Shown: positions 50,840 through 59,857 of the stretch, piece by piece
Position numbering within the stretch: position 1 is the first letter of the stretch
Layout: every line of letters starts with the position of its first letter
DNA from: DYFT01 sp041695085
GTDB lineage: Bacteria; Bacteroidota; Ignavibacteria; UBA10030
Direction of reading: 5' to 3'
Assembly (NCBI GenBank): GCA_041695085.1
Contig: JBGFRO010000003.1
Location: 124,001 to 188,000, forward strand
Length of the DNA stretch: 64,000 nt
Made by a program: the position numbers and the translations under genes
Notes under the pieces: model-generated
Told to the model about the DNA's origin: nothing
Database searches by the model: none
Seen by the model: only the letters and a program-made list of their open reading frames with translations

Positions 50840-52606
50840 CTAAATCGTTCGAATATGAAGTTCCTTCAGCTGCCTTTCATCGACCGTGGATGGTGAATCA
50901 TCCATCAATGATAAGCCGCTGCTCGTTTTCGGAAATGCCATCACGTCTCGAATCGATTTCATTCCCGTCATTAACATGACCATCCGGTCGACGCCATAGG
51001 CGATCCCCCCGTGGGGAGGGGCGCCGTATTTGAACGCATCCAGCATAAATCCAAACTTTGCCCGTGCTTCTTCGGGCCCGATGCCGAGAAGTCCGAACAT
51101 CTTGCTCTGTAATTCCGAGCTGTAAATCCGGATGCTGCCCCCTGCGATCTCATTGCCGTTGAGTACCAGGTCGTACGCACGCGCGCGAGCTTTTAACGGA
51201 TCGGTATCCAGCAATGCGACATCTTCGGGTTTGGGAGAGGTGAACGGATGATGCACCGCGACAAAGCGTTTTTCTTCCTCACTGTATTCCAGCAGCGGAA
51301 AATCTGTGACCCACAAAAAGTTCCACTTTCCTTCTGGGATGAGATTCAACCGGTTCGCCATTTCAAGCCGCAACGATCCGAGAATAGAAAGCGCCTTCTG
51401 CCATGGGCCGGAGATCAACAAACCTAAATCCCCTGCCTTTGCACCGATCCGAGATGCGAGCAACTTCACCTCTTCGGGAGAGACAAACTTGTCGACCGAG
51501 CTTTCCACTTTCTCGTCGGTCACGCGTATATAGACAAGCCCGCCTGCACCCAAGGATTTTGCCACATCGGTCAACCCATCCAATTGATTGCGCGTCATGT
51601 TCGCCTGCCCCGGAACCGCAAACCCTGCTACCACGCCTCCTTTCGCAACGGTTTCGCTGAACACGCGGAAGCTGCTCTCGGCAACGATGTCGGAACAATC
51701 CGCGATCTCCAACCCAAAGCGTGTATCCGGTTTGTCGCTTCCGTACTTCTCCATCGCTTCCCTGTACGTCAGTCGAGCAAAAGGACGCTTGATATCAACA
51801 TTCAGGATGCCGGACCAGAGCTCGACGATGAGCCCCTCCGTCGTCATAAGAACGTCGTCCTCGTCGACGAACGACATTTCGACGTCAATTTGGGTGAACT
51901 CCGGCTGCCGGTCCGCCCTCAGATCCTCGTCGCGAAAGCACTTGACGATCTGAAAATACCTATCATACCCAGCAACCATCAGAATCTGCTTATACGTTTG
52001 GGGCGACTGCGGCAGTGCGTAGAATTTTCCCCGATGAATGCGGCTTGGCACGAGAAAATCGCGTGCCCCTTCGGGCGTTGATTTCATGAGGATGGGCGTT
52101 TCCACTTCGATGAAGTTGTGCCGGTCGTAATAGGCCCGCGTGATTTGATAGAAGCGATGCCGAACCATCAGATTGCGCTGCATCATCGGTCGGCGCAGAT
52201 CAAGGTACCGATATTTCAGACGAAGTTCTTCAGAAACGTCAATCGAATCTTCGATGGGAAACGGGGGAGTTTCCGCCTTGTTGAGAATCTGGAGTTCCGT
52301 CACCGTTATGTCGATCGCCCCCGTAGGTAATTCGGGATTTTCCGTCCCCGCCGGCCGACGCTCAACCTTGCCGGTGACAGAAATGACGTACTCCGATCGG
52401 AGCGATTGCGCTTTCTCGTACGCCGTCGTGTCGTGTTGCGGAGCAAACACCACTTGCGTCTTTCCGTACCGGTCACGAAGATCGATGAACACCACGCCAC
52501 CCAGGTCGCGCCGAACATCCACCCATCCCGTCAACGTGACTGTTTGTCCGATGTGTGTTTCTCGTAGCTCACCGCATGTATGTGTGCGTTTCCTGTAGCT
52601 GGTCAA
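50840..52606 (-). CDS. aspS: Aspartyl-tRNA synthetase (TTG start)
   Basis: Class II synthetase, bacterial type of 588 residues: N-terminal OB domain (GWVDVRRDLGGVVFIDLRDRYG split over a conserved block), catalytic domain with FRDEDLRADRQPEFTQIDVEMSF region, a GAD insertion (about 285-420) and motif 3 GIAYGVDRMVMLMTG. TTG 52606 has CGAGG 9 bases upstream and gives the family N terminus. The open frame to 52696 would run through the trxA terminator. Discriminating or non-discriminating type cannot be told. Confidence 0.93.
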   Translation of the reverse strand: MTSYRKRTHTCGELRETHIGQTVTLTGWVDVRRDLGGVVFIDLRDRYGKTQVVFAPQHDTTAYEKAQSLRSEYVISVTGKVERRPAGTENPELPTGAIDITVTELQILNKAETPPFPIEDSIDVSEELRLKYRYLDLRRPMMQRNLMVRHRFYQITRAYYDRHNFIEVETPILMKSTPEGARDFLVPSRIHRGKFYALPQSPQTYKQILMVAGYDRYFQIVKCFRDEDLRADRQPEFTQIDVEMSFVDEDDVLMTTEGLIVELWSGILNVDIKRPFARLTYREAMEKYGSDKPDTRFGLEIADCSDIVAESSFRVFSETVAKGGVVAGFAVPGQANMTRNQLDGLTDVAKSLGAGGLVYIRVTDEKVESSVDKFVSPEEVKLLASRIGAKAGDLGLLISGPWQKALSILGSLRLEMANRLNLIPEGKWNFLWVTDFPLLEYSEEEKRFVAVHHPFTSPKPEDVALLDTDPLKARARAYDLVLNGNEIAGGSIRIYSSELQSKMFGLLGIGPEEARAKFGFMLDAFKYGAPPHGGIAYGVDRMVMLMTGMKSIRDVMAFPKTSSGLSLMDDSPSTVDERQLKELHIRTI

Positions 52607-52649
52607 TGGAATTTGCCTCGTTTCGATTCGGTCGTGGTGGTGTACAAAC

Positions 52650-52690
52650 AAAAATGCGAGAAGACGTTCTTCGCCCGACCTTCTCGCATT
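52650..52690 (-). terminator. Intrinsic terminator of trxA
   Basis: On the minus strand AATGCGAGAAG (52690-52680) pairs with CTTCTCGCATT (52663-52653) over a 16-base loop and is followed by TTTGTTTG. It separates dnaE-trxA from aspS. Confidence 0.85.
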
Positions 52691-52705
52691 GTGCAAAATC
52701 GTACG

Positions 52706-53029
52706 TCAGTTCAGATGTTTTGAAATCTTCTCTACCAACATTTTCTTCGGAACAGCGCCGATGAGTTGGTCAACCACCTTTCCTCCCTTGAACACCAGGA
52801 GCGTCGGGATGCTCCGGATGCCGAACTGCATCGACACTTGCTGGTTCGCATCAACATCCACTTTTCCCACTTTCAACTTGCCGTTGTATTCTTTTGCAAG
52901 TTCTTCAACGACGGGGGCAATCATTTTGCACGGCCCACACCACTCTGCCCAAAAATCGACTAACACGGGAGTGGGAGATTGCAGAACTTCTGTCTGAAAA
53001 TTCGAATCGGTAATCTCGACTGGCTTCAT
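52706..53029 (-). CDS. trxA: Thioredoxin
   Basis: 107 residues, full length. Active site W-C-G-P-C-K in VLVDFWAEWCGPCKMIAP, cis-proline region IRSIPTLLVFKGG. Reduces protein disulfides in the cytosol. Follows dnaE by 19 bases. Confidence 0.96.
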   Translation of the reverse strand: MKPVEITDSNFQTEVLQSPTPVLVDFWAEWCGPCKMIAPVVEELAKEYNGKLKVGKVDVDANQQVSMQFGIRSIPTLLVFKGGKVVDQLIGAVPKKMLVEKISKHLN

Positions 53030-53048
53030 TCCTTCATCCTTTCAAGAA

Positions 53049-56000
53049 TTATCCTTGGAGCCTCACTGCGGAGTCTCCCAAGAGTTGCTTGAGTGAACCA
53101 AGAAACTGTGCGCTTGGTTCCACCGTCAAACGGCGTGTCCAATATACAGAATTCACATCTAATCCGCCACCGACCACATGGAAATAGCACATGCACTTAC
53201 CGCGATGGCGCTCCATCAACTTTCTCAGTTCCAGAATGGTATCCTCATCAACTTGATCCACATTCACCGTCAGGGCGATGCTCTTCGTAAAACGATCGCG
53301 CACCCGTTCCATCGGAACGATTTCGTTCACTAACACTTTCAGAAGATCGCCGTTGGATTCTCCTTTCCCGATAGCCATAATCATCGATTCGGGAGTGAGG
53401 AACTTCGAGTACTTTTGAAAAGCATCGGAGAAGACGATGAGATCCCCCTTCCCCGTAAAGTCTTCGATGGTCACGAACGCCATCGTGTTTCCTTTTTTAT
53501 CGATTTTCCGGCGTACGCTTGAAACGATGCCGAAGACACGTACGGTCGAATTCGGTTTGACGTTGGACGCATTCCCCAGCGTGGTGGTGCTGAATGCCTC
53601 AATTTCGTCACGGAATTTTTCCAGAGGGTGTCCCGTCAGATAGAATCCAAGCGCTGCCTTCTCCCTTGCCAAGCGTTCACTCTCCGACCACGCGGAGATG
53701 TGCGGAAGAGCAGGTCGGGGCTGTAGTTTAGCGCCGCTGATTTCGAAAAGAGTCGATTGCCCTCGCCCTGTGCTCTCCTGTACGTGTTGGCCGTGGAAGA
53801 GGGCTTTGTCGACCGCTTCAAAGAGCTGAGCCCTATTATCGTGCAGTGAATCGAATGCTCCAGCTTGAATCAACCCTTCCAGCGTCCGTTTATTTACCAA
53901 TCGCAAATCGACACGCGCACAGAAATCAAATATATCGCCAAATCGTCCCTTCTCGCGCCTCGTCTTCACGATGCTTTCGACAGCACTGGTTCCCACATTC
54001 TTGATGGCACTAAGAGCAAATCGGATTCCTTTCGGCGTTACGACGAACGTAACGTCGCTCTCGTTCACATCCGGAGGCAGAACATCGATGCCAAGCTTTC
54101 GACACTCCTCAATGAGAATGACGATCTTGTCGGTATCGGCCATTTCGCTCGAGAGCGTCGCGGCCATATATTCCGCCGGATAGTGCGCTTTGAGGTACGC
54201 CGTTTGGTACGCCAGTACGGAGTATGCTACACTGTGTGATTTGTTGAAGCCGTACGATGCAAACTTCTCGATCAAGTCGAATATCTCACCTGCGCTTTTC
54301 TTATCGACATGATTCTTCACCGCCCCCTCGATAAATTCCTTCTTCTGCTTTGCCATCAGCTCTTTATCTTTCTTCCCCATCGCACGACGCAGCAAGTCGG
54401 CTTGTGCAAGACTCAAGCCGGCGATCTCGCTTGCGATCTTCATGACCTGTTCTTGATAAACGATGACGCCATACGTTTCTTTCAAGATCGGTTCAAGTTT
54501 CGGATGGAGGTACTCAATCTTCTTACGACCATGCTTCCTGTCGATAAAGTCTGGAATATTTTCCATCGGCCCTGGACGATACAACGCATTCATCGCGACG
54601 AGGTCGTGAATCGAGCTCGGTTTCAATTTTCGGAGATAATCGGTCATTCCCGAACTTTCGAATTGGAAGAGCGCCACCGTTTGCCCCTTCGAAAACAGAT
54701 CCAGTGTTTTTGGGTCGTCGGGAGGAATGCGATAGAGGTCGACATCCACGCCGTGATTCTCTTTGATCATCTTGAGCGCATTCTCAATCACGGTCAATGT
54801 ACGCAGACCAAGGAAATCCATCTTGAGAAGCCCGGCTTCCTCAAGATCCTTCATGTTGTATTGCGTCATCAACTCGGTCTGAGGCGTCTTGAACATCGGC
54901 ACGTAATCGCTGATGTCGCCCGGGGCGATGACAATGCCGGCGGCGTGCGTCGACACGTTACGGTTCATCCCTTCCAAAACGAGCGCCGAATCGATCATCA
55001 GCTTGATCTTCTCGTCGCCGCTTTCCTTAATCGCCCTCAACTCGGGAACCGTCTCGATGGCTTCTTCCAGTGGGGTCACCTTGCCGAGCACCAGCGGGAT
55101 CTGTTTTGTGATCGGCTCGATGACGCTCAGAGGCACGCCCAACACGCGACCAACGTCCTTCAGGACGGCCCTGGTCGAAAGTGTGCCAAACGTGATGATT
55201 TGGGCAACCGAGTTTTCTCCGTACTTGTCTTTGACGTACTTAATCACGAGATCACGTTTGTCATCAGCAAAATCGACATCAATATCCGGCATGCTGACCC
55301 GGTCAGGATTCAGGAAACGCTCAAAGAGCAAGTCGTATTGAAGTGGATCGACGTCGGTAATGCCGAGGGCGTACGAGACGAGCGAGCCGGCTGCGCTACC
55401 ACGACCCGGACCGACGCGAACGCCCATGCGTTTCGCAGCATTAATGAAGTCTTGCACAATCAAGAAGTATCCCGCATATCCCATTCCGTTGATGACATTC
55501 AGTTCATGCTCCAATCGTTGCACGATTTCCGGTGTCACCGTTGGATAGCGGCGAACGAGTCCCTCGCGTGCAAGTTTGTTCAGGTACTCCTCAAGCGTCG
55601 TGACGCCGGCGTCGGCAGGAATCGGGAACTTCGGCATGTGGTTCGTCTTCAAATCGAGTTCCACATTGCACTTTTCGGCAATCTCCAACGTCGAGGCGAT
55701 GGCTTCAGGAAAATCTTCGAACAGCCGAGCCATTTCAGCACCCGATTTGAAGAAGAGCTGATCGGTACCGTAGCGAAGCGTACGATAGTCAGGAATATTC
55801 GTACTGCTGGCATCAGGAATGCACAACATAATATTGTGCGCGATGGCGTGCTCTGGCTTGATGTAATGACAGTCGTTTGTAGCAACCAATTTCAGTCCCA
55901 ACTCCTTTGCAATCTTCGGAGCGTGAGCAAGGATCGGTTGTTCCACGTCCATCCCGTGATTCTGAATTTCGATGTAGAAATCCTCTCCGAAGATGTCTTT

Positions 56001-56513
56001 GTACACCGCGGCGGCTCTGCGCGCTGCATCCTCATTCCCATTGACCAGATGTGCCCCCACCACGCCACCTGGACAAGCGGAGGTCGCCACAATTCCTTCG
56101 CGATACTGATGAAGTAATTCTGTGTCGATGCGCGGCTTGTAATAGAAACCCTCCGTATGTCCGAGCGTGCACAGCTTGATGAGATTGCGGTAACCGACTT
56201 CGTTCTTCGCGAGAAGAAGAATATGATGATAGATGCCGCGACCTTGTCCTTGATTCGACTTTTCGGATTGGAGTGTTTTATCGAAACGACTCCCCTTCGT
56301 GACGATGTACGCTTCACAACCGATGATCGGTTTGATGCCGGCTTTCTTCGCTTTTTTATAGAACTCCATTGCACCAAACATCACACCGTGATCGGAGAGG
56401 GCAACGGCGGACATGTTGTTTGCAACAGCCGCGTTGATGATCCCTTCGATCGTCGCGGCGCCATCCAGCAGGCTGTAATGGGAATGATTGTGAAGATGAA
56501 CAAACTCAGACAT
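53049..56513 (-). CDS. dnaE: DNA polymerase III alpha subunit
   Basis: Replicative polymerase, DnaE1 type, 1154 residues. PHP domain begins FVHLHNHSHYSLLDGAAT with intact metal ligands; polymerase catalytic aspartates in PDIDVDFADDKRD (about residues 400-405) and a third further on; helix-hairpin-helix, then an OB domain (TVRVFGIVSSVRRKIDKKGN). Intact PHP ligands could allow proofreading or pyrophosphatase activity. Confidence 0.96.
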   Translation of the reverse strand: MSEFVHLHNHSHYSLLDGAATIEGIINAAVANNMSAVALSDHGVMFGAMEFYKKAKKAGIKPIIGCEAYIVTKGSRFDKTLQSEKSNQGQGRGIYHHILLLAKNEVGYRNLIKLCTLGHTEGFYYKPRIDTELLHQYREGIVATSACPGGVVGAHLVNGNEDAARRAAAVYKDIFGEDFYIEIQNHGMDVEQPILAHAPKIAKELGLKLVATNDCHYIKPEHAIAHNIMLCIPDASSTNIPDYRTLRYGTDQLFFKSGAEMARLFEDFPEAIASTLEIAEKCNVELDLKTNHMPKFPIPADAGVTTLEEYLNKLAREGLVRRYPTVTPEIVQRLEHELNVINGMGYAGYFLIVQDFINAAKRMGVRVGPGRGSAAGSLVSYALGITDVDPLQYDLLFERFLNPDRVSMPDIDVDFADDKRDLVIKYVKDKYGENSVAQIITFGTLSTRAVLKDVGRVLGVPLSVIEPITKQIPLVLGKVTPLEEAIETVPELRAIKESGDEKIKLMIDSALVLEGMNRNVSTHAAGIVIAPGDISDYVPMFKTPQTELMTQYNMKDLEEAGLLKMDFLGLRTLTVIENALKMIKENHGVDVDLYRIPPDDPKTLDLFSKGQTVALFQFESSGMTDYLRKLKPSSIHDLVAMNALYRPGPMENIPDFIDRKHGRKKIEYLHPKLEPILKETYGVIVYQEQVMKIASEIAGLSLAQADLLRRAMGKKDKELMAKQKKEFIEGAVKNHVDKKSAGEIFDLIEKFASYGFNKSHSVAYSVLAYQTAYLKAHYPAEYMAATLSSEMADTDKIVILIEECRKLGIDVLPPDVNESDVTFVVTPKGIRFALSAIKNVGTSAVESIVKTRREKGRFGDIFDFCARVDLRLVNKRTLEGLIQAGAFDSLHDNRAQLFEAVDKALFHGQHVQESTGRGQSTLFEISGAKLQPRPALPHISAWSESERLAREKAALGFYLTGHPLEKFRDEIEAFSTTTLGNASNVKPNSTVRVFGIVSSVRRKIDKKGNTMAFVTIEDFTGKGDLIVFSDAFQKYSKFLTPESMIMAIGKGESNGDLLKVLVNEIVPMERVRDRFTKSIALTVNVDQVDEDTILELRKLMERHRGKCMCYFHVVGGGLDVNSVYWTRRLTVEPSAQFLGSLKQLLGDSAVRLQG

Positions 56514-56557
56514 TGCAGGATATCGAGGATAAACGATGAGGAAAGAACAACGGACGC

Positions 56558-56586
56558 AGAGTACGCATTACAAAAATGGAATGCAA
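56558..56586 (-). promoter_or_regulatory. Promoter of dnaE-trxA
   Basis: Minus strand TTGCAT (56586-56581), 17 bases, TACTCT (56563-56558). Start near 56551, about 38 bases before the dnaE ATG. The -10 box is weak. Confidence 0.45.
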
Positions 56587-56598
56587 CGGCAGCGATAA

Positions 56599-58029
56599 TT
56601 AAAAACTGAGCGACAGCAATTTCGGTTCTGTCATTGCATCAATGGCGTATTTCACTCCTTCCCTTCCGAAACCGGAATCTTTTACGCCGCCATAGGGCAT
56701 GTTGTCGACACGAAAGGTTGGATTTTCATTCACCATCACTCCCCCCACTTCAAGATGATTGTAGGCGAACAAGATATTCTTCAGATCATTCGAAAAGATC
56801 CCAGCCTGTAACCCGAATGGCGAATCGTTAATCCCTTCCACCGCCTCTTCCACGGACCCAACCCTGTGCAGCGTTACCACCGGTCCAAAAACTTCCTGAC
56901 AATATACTCTCGCAGCACGGGGCACACTGGCGAGAATTGTGGGAGCGATGACACGTCCCTCGACCGTCCCTCCGGCAAGAACTCTTCCTCCCAGTTTCAC
57001 CGCCTCTTCGATCCAAGATACAATACGATCTCTCGCAGCATCGTTGATAACCGGACCAACGACCGTATCGACAAGCGAGGGATCGCCTCTTTTCAATAAC
57101 TTTGCCCCCTCCACAAAGCTCTGTTCGTATTCATCATAAAGAGCTTCGTGAATAAAGATCCTTTGGACCTTGATGCAGACCTGCCCAGCGTAGACAAACG
57201 CTCCAAGAAGATTCTTCTTCACTGCCTCCTCCACATTGGCAGACCGGTCGACGAACACACCGGCGTTTCCACCCAGTTCCAACATTACCTTCTTTTTGCC
57301 GGCCAATCGTTTCAATTCCCATCCAACGGTCGGACTTCCCGTAAAACTCAACATCCTGATTCGCTCATCTCTCACGAGCGATTCCGCGACCTCAATTTCA
57401 CACGGTAATACGCTGAGTGCTTGCGGAGGATAGTTGGCAGAGAGAATCAGATCCGCGAGACGGAGGCTGCTCAGTGATGCTTGAGGGGGAGGTTTGAGGA
57501 TGAATGCGTTGCCGCTCGCAATGGCAGGCGCCACTTTGTGGGCGACGAGATTGAGTGGAAAATTAAAAGGAGCAATGCCCAGAATAACACCAATGGGGAA
57601 ACGTCGTACGATACCGAAGCGGTTGGAGGCTTGTCGATGGAGATCGAGCGGAACGAGTTCACCTCCAATGCGCTGAGCTTCCCCGGAGGCAAGGGCAAAC
57701 GTCGTAATAGCGCGATCGACTTCCCCGCGGGCAAACTGAATCGGTTTGCCAACTTCCGCTGTGATCAAGCGGGCGAATTCCTCGCGTTGCAGTTTCAGTT
57801 TCTCTGCAACTGTCGCGAGAATCTCCGCCCGTTCGAAGCTTTGCAGGAGTTTCGTCTTTTCAAAACCCGCCAATGCGCGTTGAATCGCCAGACTCGCGTC
57901 CTCAAGATTGGCAAGATGCACCGTACCAACCAAGTCGCCCTTGTACGGATTCCGCACCTCCGAGCTTGAGTGACCGTGACTCCAGATGCCGCCGATTAAG
58001 AATGGAGAGGAGAACGATGCAGAAGACAT
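56599..58029 (-). CDS. NAD(P)-dependent aldehyde dehydrogenase
   Basis: 476 residues of the ALDH superfamily. Catalytic cysteine C285 (YAGQVCIKVQRIF) and general base E251 (VMLELGGNAG), cofactor block GIAPFNFPLNLVAHKVAPAI and FTGSPTVGW. The C-terminal NMPYGGVKDSGFGREG resembles lactaldehyde, glyceraldehyde-3-phosphate and phosphonoacetaldehyde dehydrogenases. Substrate not decidable. Follows proS by 10 bases. Confidence 0.88.
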   Translation of the reverse strand: MSSASFSSPFLIGGIWSHGHSSSEVRNPYKGDLVGTVHLANLEDASLAIQRALAGFEKTKLLQSFERAEILATVAEKLKLQREEFARLITAEVGKPIQFARGEVDRAITTFALASGEAQRIGGELVPLDLHRQASNRFGIVRRFPIGVILGIAPFNFPLNLVAHKVAPAIASGNAFILKPPPQASLSSLRLADLILSANYPPQALSVLPCEIEVAESLVRDERIRMLSFTGSPTVGWELKRLAGKKKVMLELGGNAGVFVDRSANVEEAVKKNLLGAFVYAGQVCIKVQRIFIHEALYDEYEQSFVEGAKLLKRGDPSLVDTVVGPVINDAARDRIVSWIEEAVKLGGRVLAGGTVEGRVIAPTILASVPRAARVYCQEVFGPVVTLHRVGSVEEAVEGINDSPFGLQAGIFSNDLKNILFAYNHLEVGGVMVNENPTFRVDNMPYGGVKDSGFGREGVKYAIDAMTEPKLLSLSF

Positions 58030-58039
58030 TGCATGCTCC

Positions 58040-59731
58040 TCACTCCAACAGGTTCTTGACGGTTGCTACCAGATCGTCTTTCGGAACCATCATCCGTTCA
58101 CCCGACTTTCGTTTCTTGATCTCAACCTGACCGTTCTTCAGTCCCTTCTCTCCTACAATGACATGAAATGGCATACCGAGCAAATCGGCATCCTTGAATT
58201 TGAAGCCGGGCGAGACATTGGCGCGCTCGTCAAACAACACTTCGATACCAGCTTCCGTGAGCAAACGGTAGACCTGATTGGACGTGAAAACGACCTCTTT
58301 GCTGTTCATGTTTACGGCAATCAGGTGAACCTGATAGGGCGCCAGCGCCTTATCCCAGACGATCCCATGCTCATCGTGGCTTTGTTCGATGGCGCAGGCA
58401 ATGATACGTTCGATGCCGATGCCATAACTGCCCATAACGATCGGCTTCGAGCTGCCAGACTCGTCGAGATACCTTGCGTGGAGCGCCTCGGAGTATTTTG
58501 TACCGAGCTTGAAAATGTGCCCCAGTTCGATCGCATTCGTCACTTTCAATGGCTTGTTGCATTTGGGGCACGGCTCGCCTGGCTCAACCGTGCGCAGGTC
58601 AAAATATCCATCGATCTTCACGTCTCGTTGTAAGTCGATGTTCATCAGATGATAGTCGTTCCTGTTGGCTCCGCTGATTAAACCATTCGCTCCTTCCAAA
58701 CGCTTATCGGCAACGATCTTGAATCGTTTCAGATTCACCGGGCCTATCGATCCGCCGTCGGCTCCTGTCAAGCCTAACAACTCCTCAGCGCTGATCGGAG
58801 AGACCTCCCCTCCTCCCAACGCCGCGGCGAGTTTCGTCTCGTTGAGCTGATCATTCCCCATCATCAGTACGAGTACCGGTGAACCATCGTGTCGATACAC
58901 CACCGATTTCGCGAGCCGTTCATAAGGAACTTTGAGAAAGTCGGCAAGCTGATCGATGGTGCGGATGTTAGGAGTATGCACCTCTTCAATCGGTTTTTCC
59001 TCGCTCACACGACTGACAGGGGGTACGGCAGAGGTAGCAACCTCGATGTTTGCCGCGTAATCACACGAGTCACACAATGCAACGGTGTCTTCACCGTAGG
59101 GGGACTCCACCATGAACTCCTGCGATCCGCTTCCACCCATCGCGCCGCTGGAGGCACCGACGACGAAAAACCGAAGGCCGCATCGGGTGAAAATCCTCTT
59201 GTACGCCTCCGCGTGGAGTTCGTAACTCGCATCCAGACCTTCCCACGTTGCGTCGAGACTGTAGGAATCCTTCATAATGAACTGGCGGCCACGTAAAACT
59301 CCCGATCGGGGGCGCGGTTCGTTTCGGAATTTCGTCTGAATCTGATACCAGATTTGCGGCAGGTCTTTGTACGACTGGATGTGCATCGCCGCAATTTGCC
59401 CGATGACCTCCTCGTGAGTGGGTGCAAGAACAAGGTCTCGCTCCTTGATGCTCAGAATGAAATTCGGGACGTTACGCCGGCCCGTCTCGATCCACAACGA
59501 TTCCGGATTCAGGGCAGGCAGGTAAAACTCCTGCCCTCCGATCGCGTTCATCTCCTCCCGCACGATCTGCATTGCCTTGAGCATTGCTTTATAGCCGAGG
59601 GGAAGATAAGAATAAACGCCCGCCGTCAATTGTCGCATCATGCCGGACCGCAACATCAATTGATGGCTCGGGATGCTCGCATCGGTAGGAATTTCTTTCA
59701 GCGTGGGAACAAAGGCTTTTGAAAGGCGCAT
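58040..59731 (-). CDS. proS: Prolyl-tRNA synthetase
   Basis: Class II synthetase, bacterial long form of 563 residues with the YbaK-like editing insertion (about 225-380) between motifs 2 and 3. N terminus QLMLRSGMMRQLTAGVYSYLPLG, motif 2 FRNEPRPRSGVLRGRQFIMKD region, motif 3 GSYGIGIERIIACAIEQ and a C-terminal anticodon domain. Editing removes alanine wrongly attached to tRNA-Pro. Confidence 0.95.
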   Translation of the reverse strand: MRLSKAFVPTLKEIPTDASIPSHQLMLRSGMMRQLTAGVYSYLPLGYKAMLKAMQIVREEMNAIGGQEFYLPALNPESLWIETGRRNVPNFILSIKERDLVLAPTHEEVIGQIAAMHIQSYKDLPQIWYQIQTKFRNEPRPRSGVLRGRQFIMKDSYSLDATWEGLDASYELHAEAYKRIFTRCGLRFFVVGASSGAMGGSGSQEFMVESPYGEDTVALCDSCDYAANIEVATSAVPPVSRVSEEKPIEEVHTPNIRTIDQLADFLKVPYERLAKSVVYRHDGSPVLVLMMGNDQLNETKLAAALGGGEVSPISAEELLGLTGADGGSIGPVNLKRFKIVADKRLEGANGLISGANRNDYHLMNIDLQRDVKIDGYFDLRTVEPGEPCPKCNKPLKVTNAIELGHIFKLGTKYSEALHARYLDESGSSKPIVMGSYGIGIERIIACAIEQSHDEHGIVWDKALAPYQVHLIAVNMNSKEVVFTSNQVYRLLTEAGIEVLFDERANVSPGFKFKDADLLGMPFHVIVGEKGLKNGQVEIKKRKSGERMMVPKDDLVATVKNLLE

Positions 59732-59776
59732 AAATTCGGAATGTGGTGGGATCAGTGAATTCTGTTTATCGCTTCA

Positions 59777-59805
59777 ATTGTACGAAAGATCGGCAGGGAA
59801 AACAA
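59777..59805 (-). promoter_or_regulatory. Promoter of proS-aldehyde dehydrogenase
   Basis: Minus strand TTGTTT (59805-59800), 17 bases, TACAAT (59782-59777). Start near 59770, 39 bases before proS. Confidence 0.55.
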
Positions 59806-59857
59806 GGTGAGGGACGAATTGCTATTGGTGAGAGTCTGCGCTCTTCCCTGTGCGAAT

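Noticed and set aside
52607..52696. N-terminal extension of aspS
   Set aside because: It would contain the trxA terminator hairpin and has no similarity to synthetases.
54309..56117. 602-codon open frame on the plus strand
   Set aside because: It is exactly antisense to dnaE, has no ribosome site or family motif, and its frame follows the codon pattern of the true gene.
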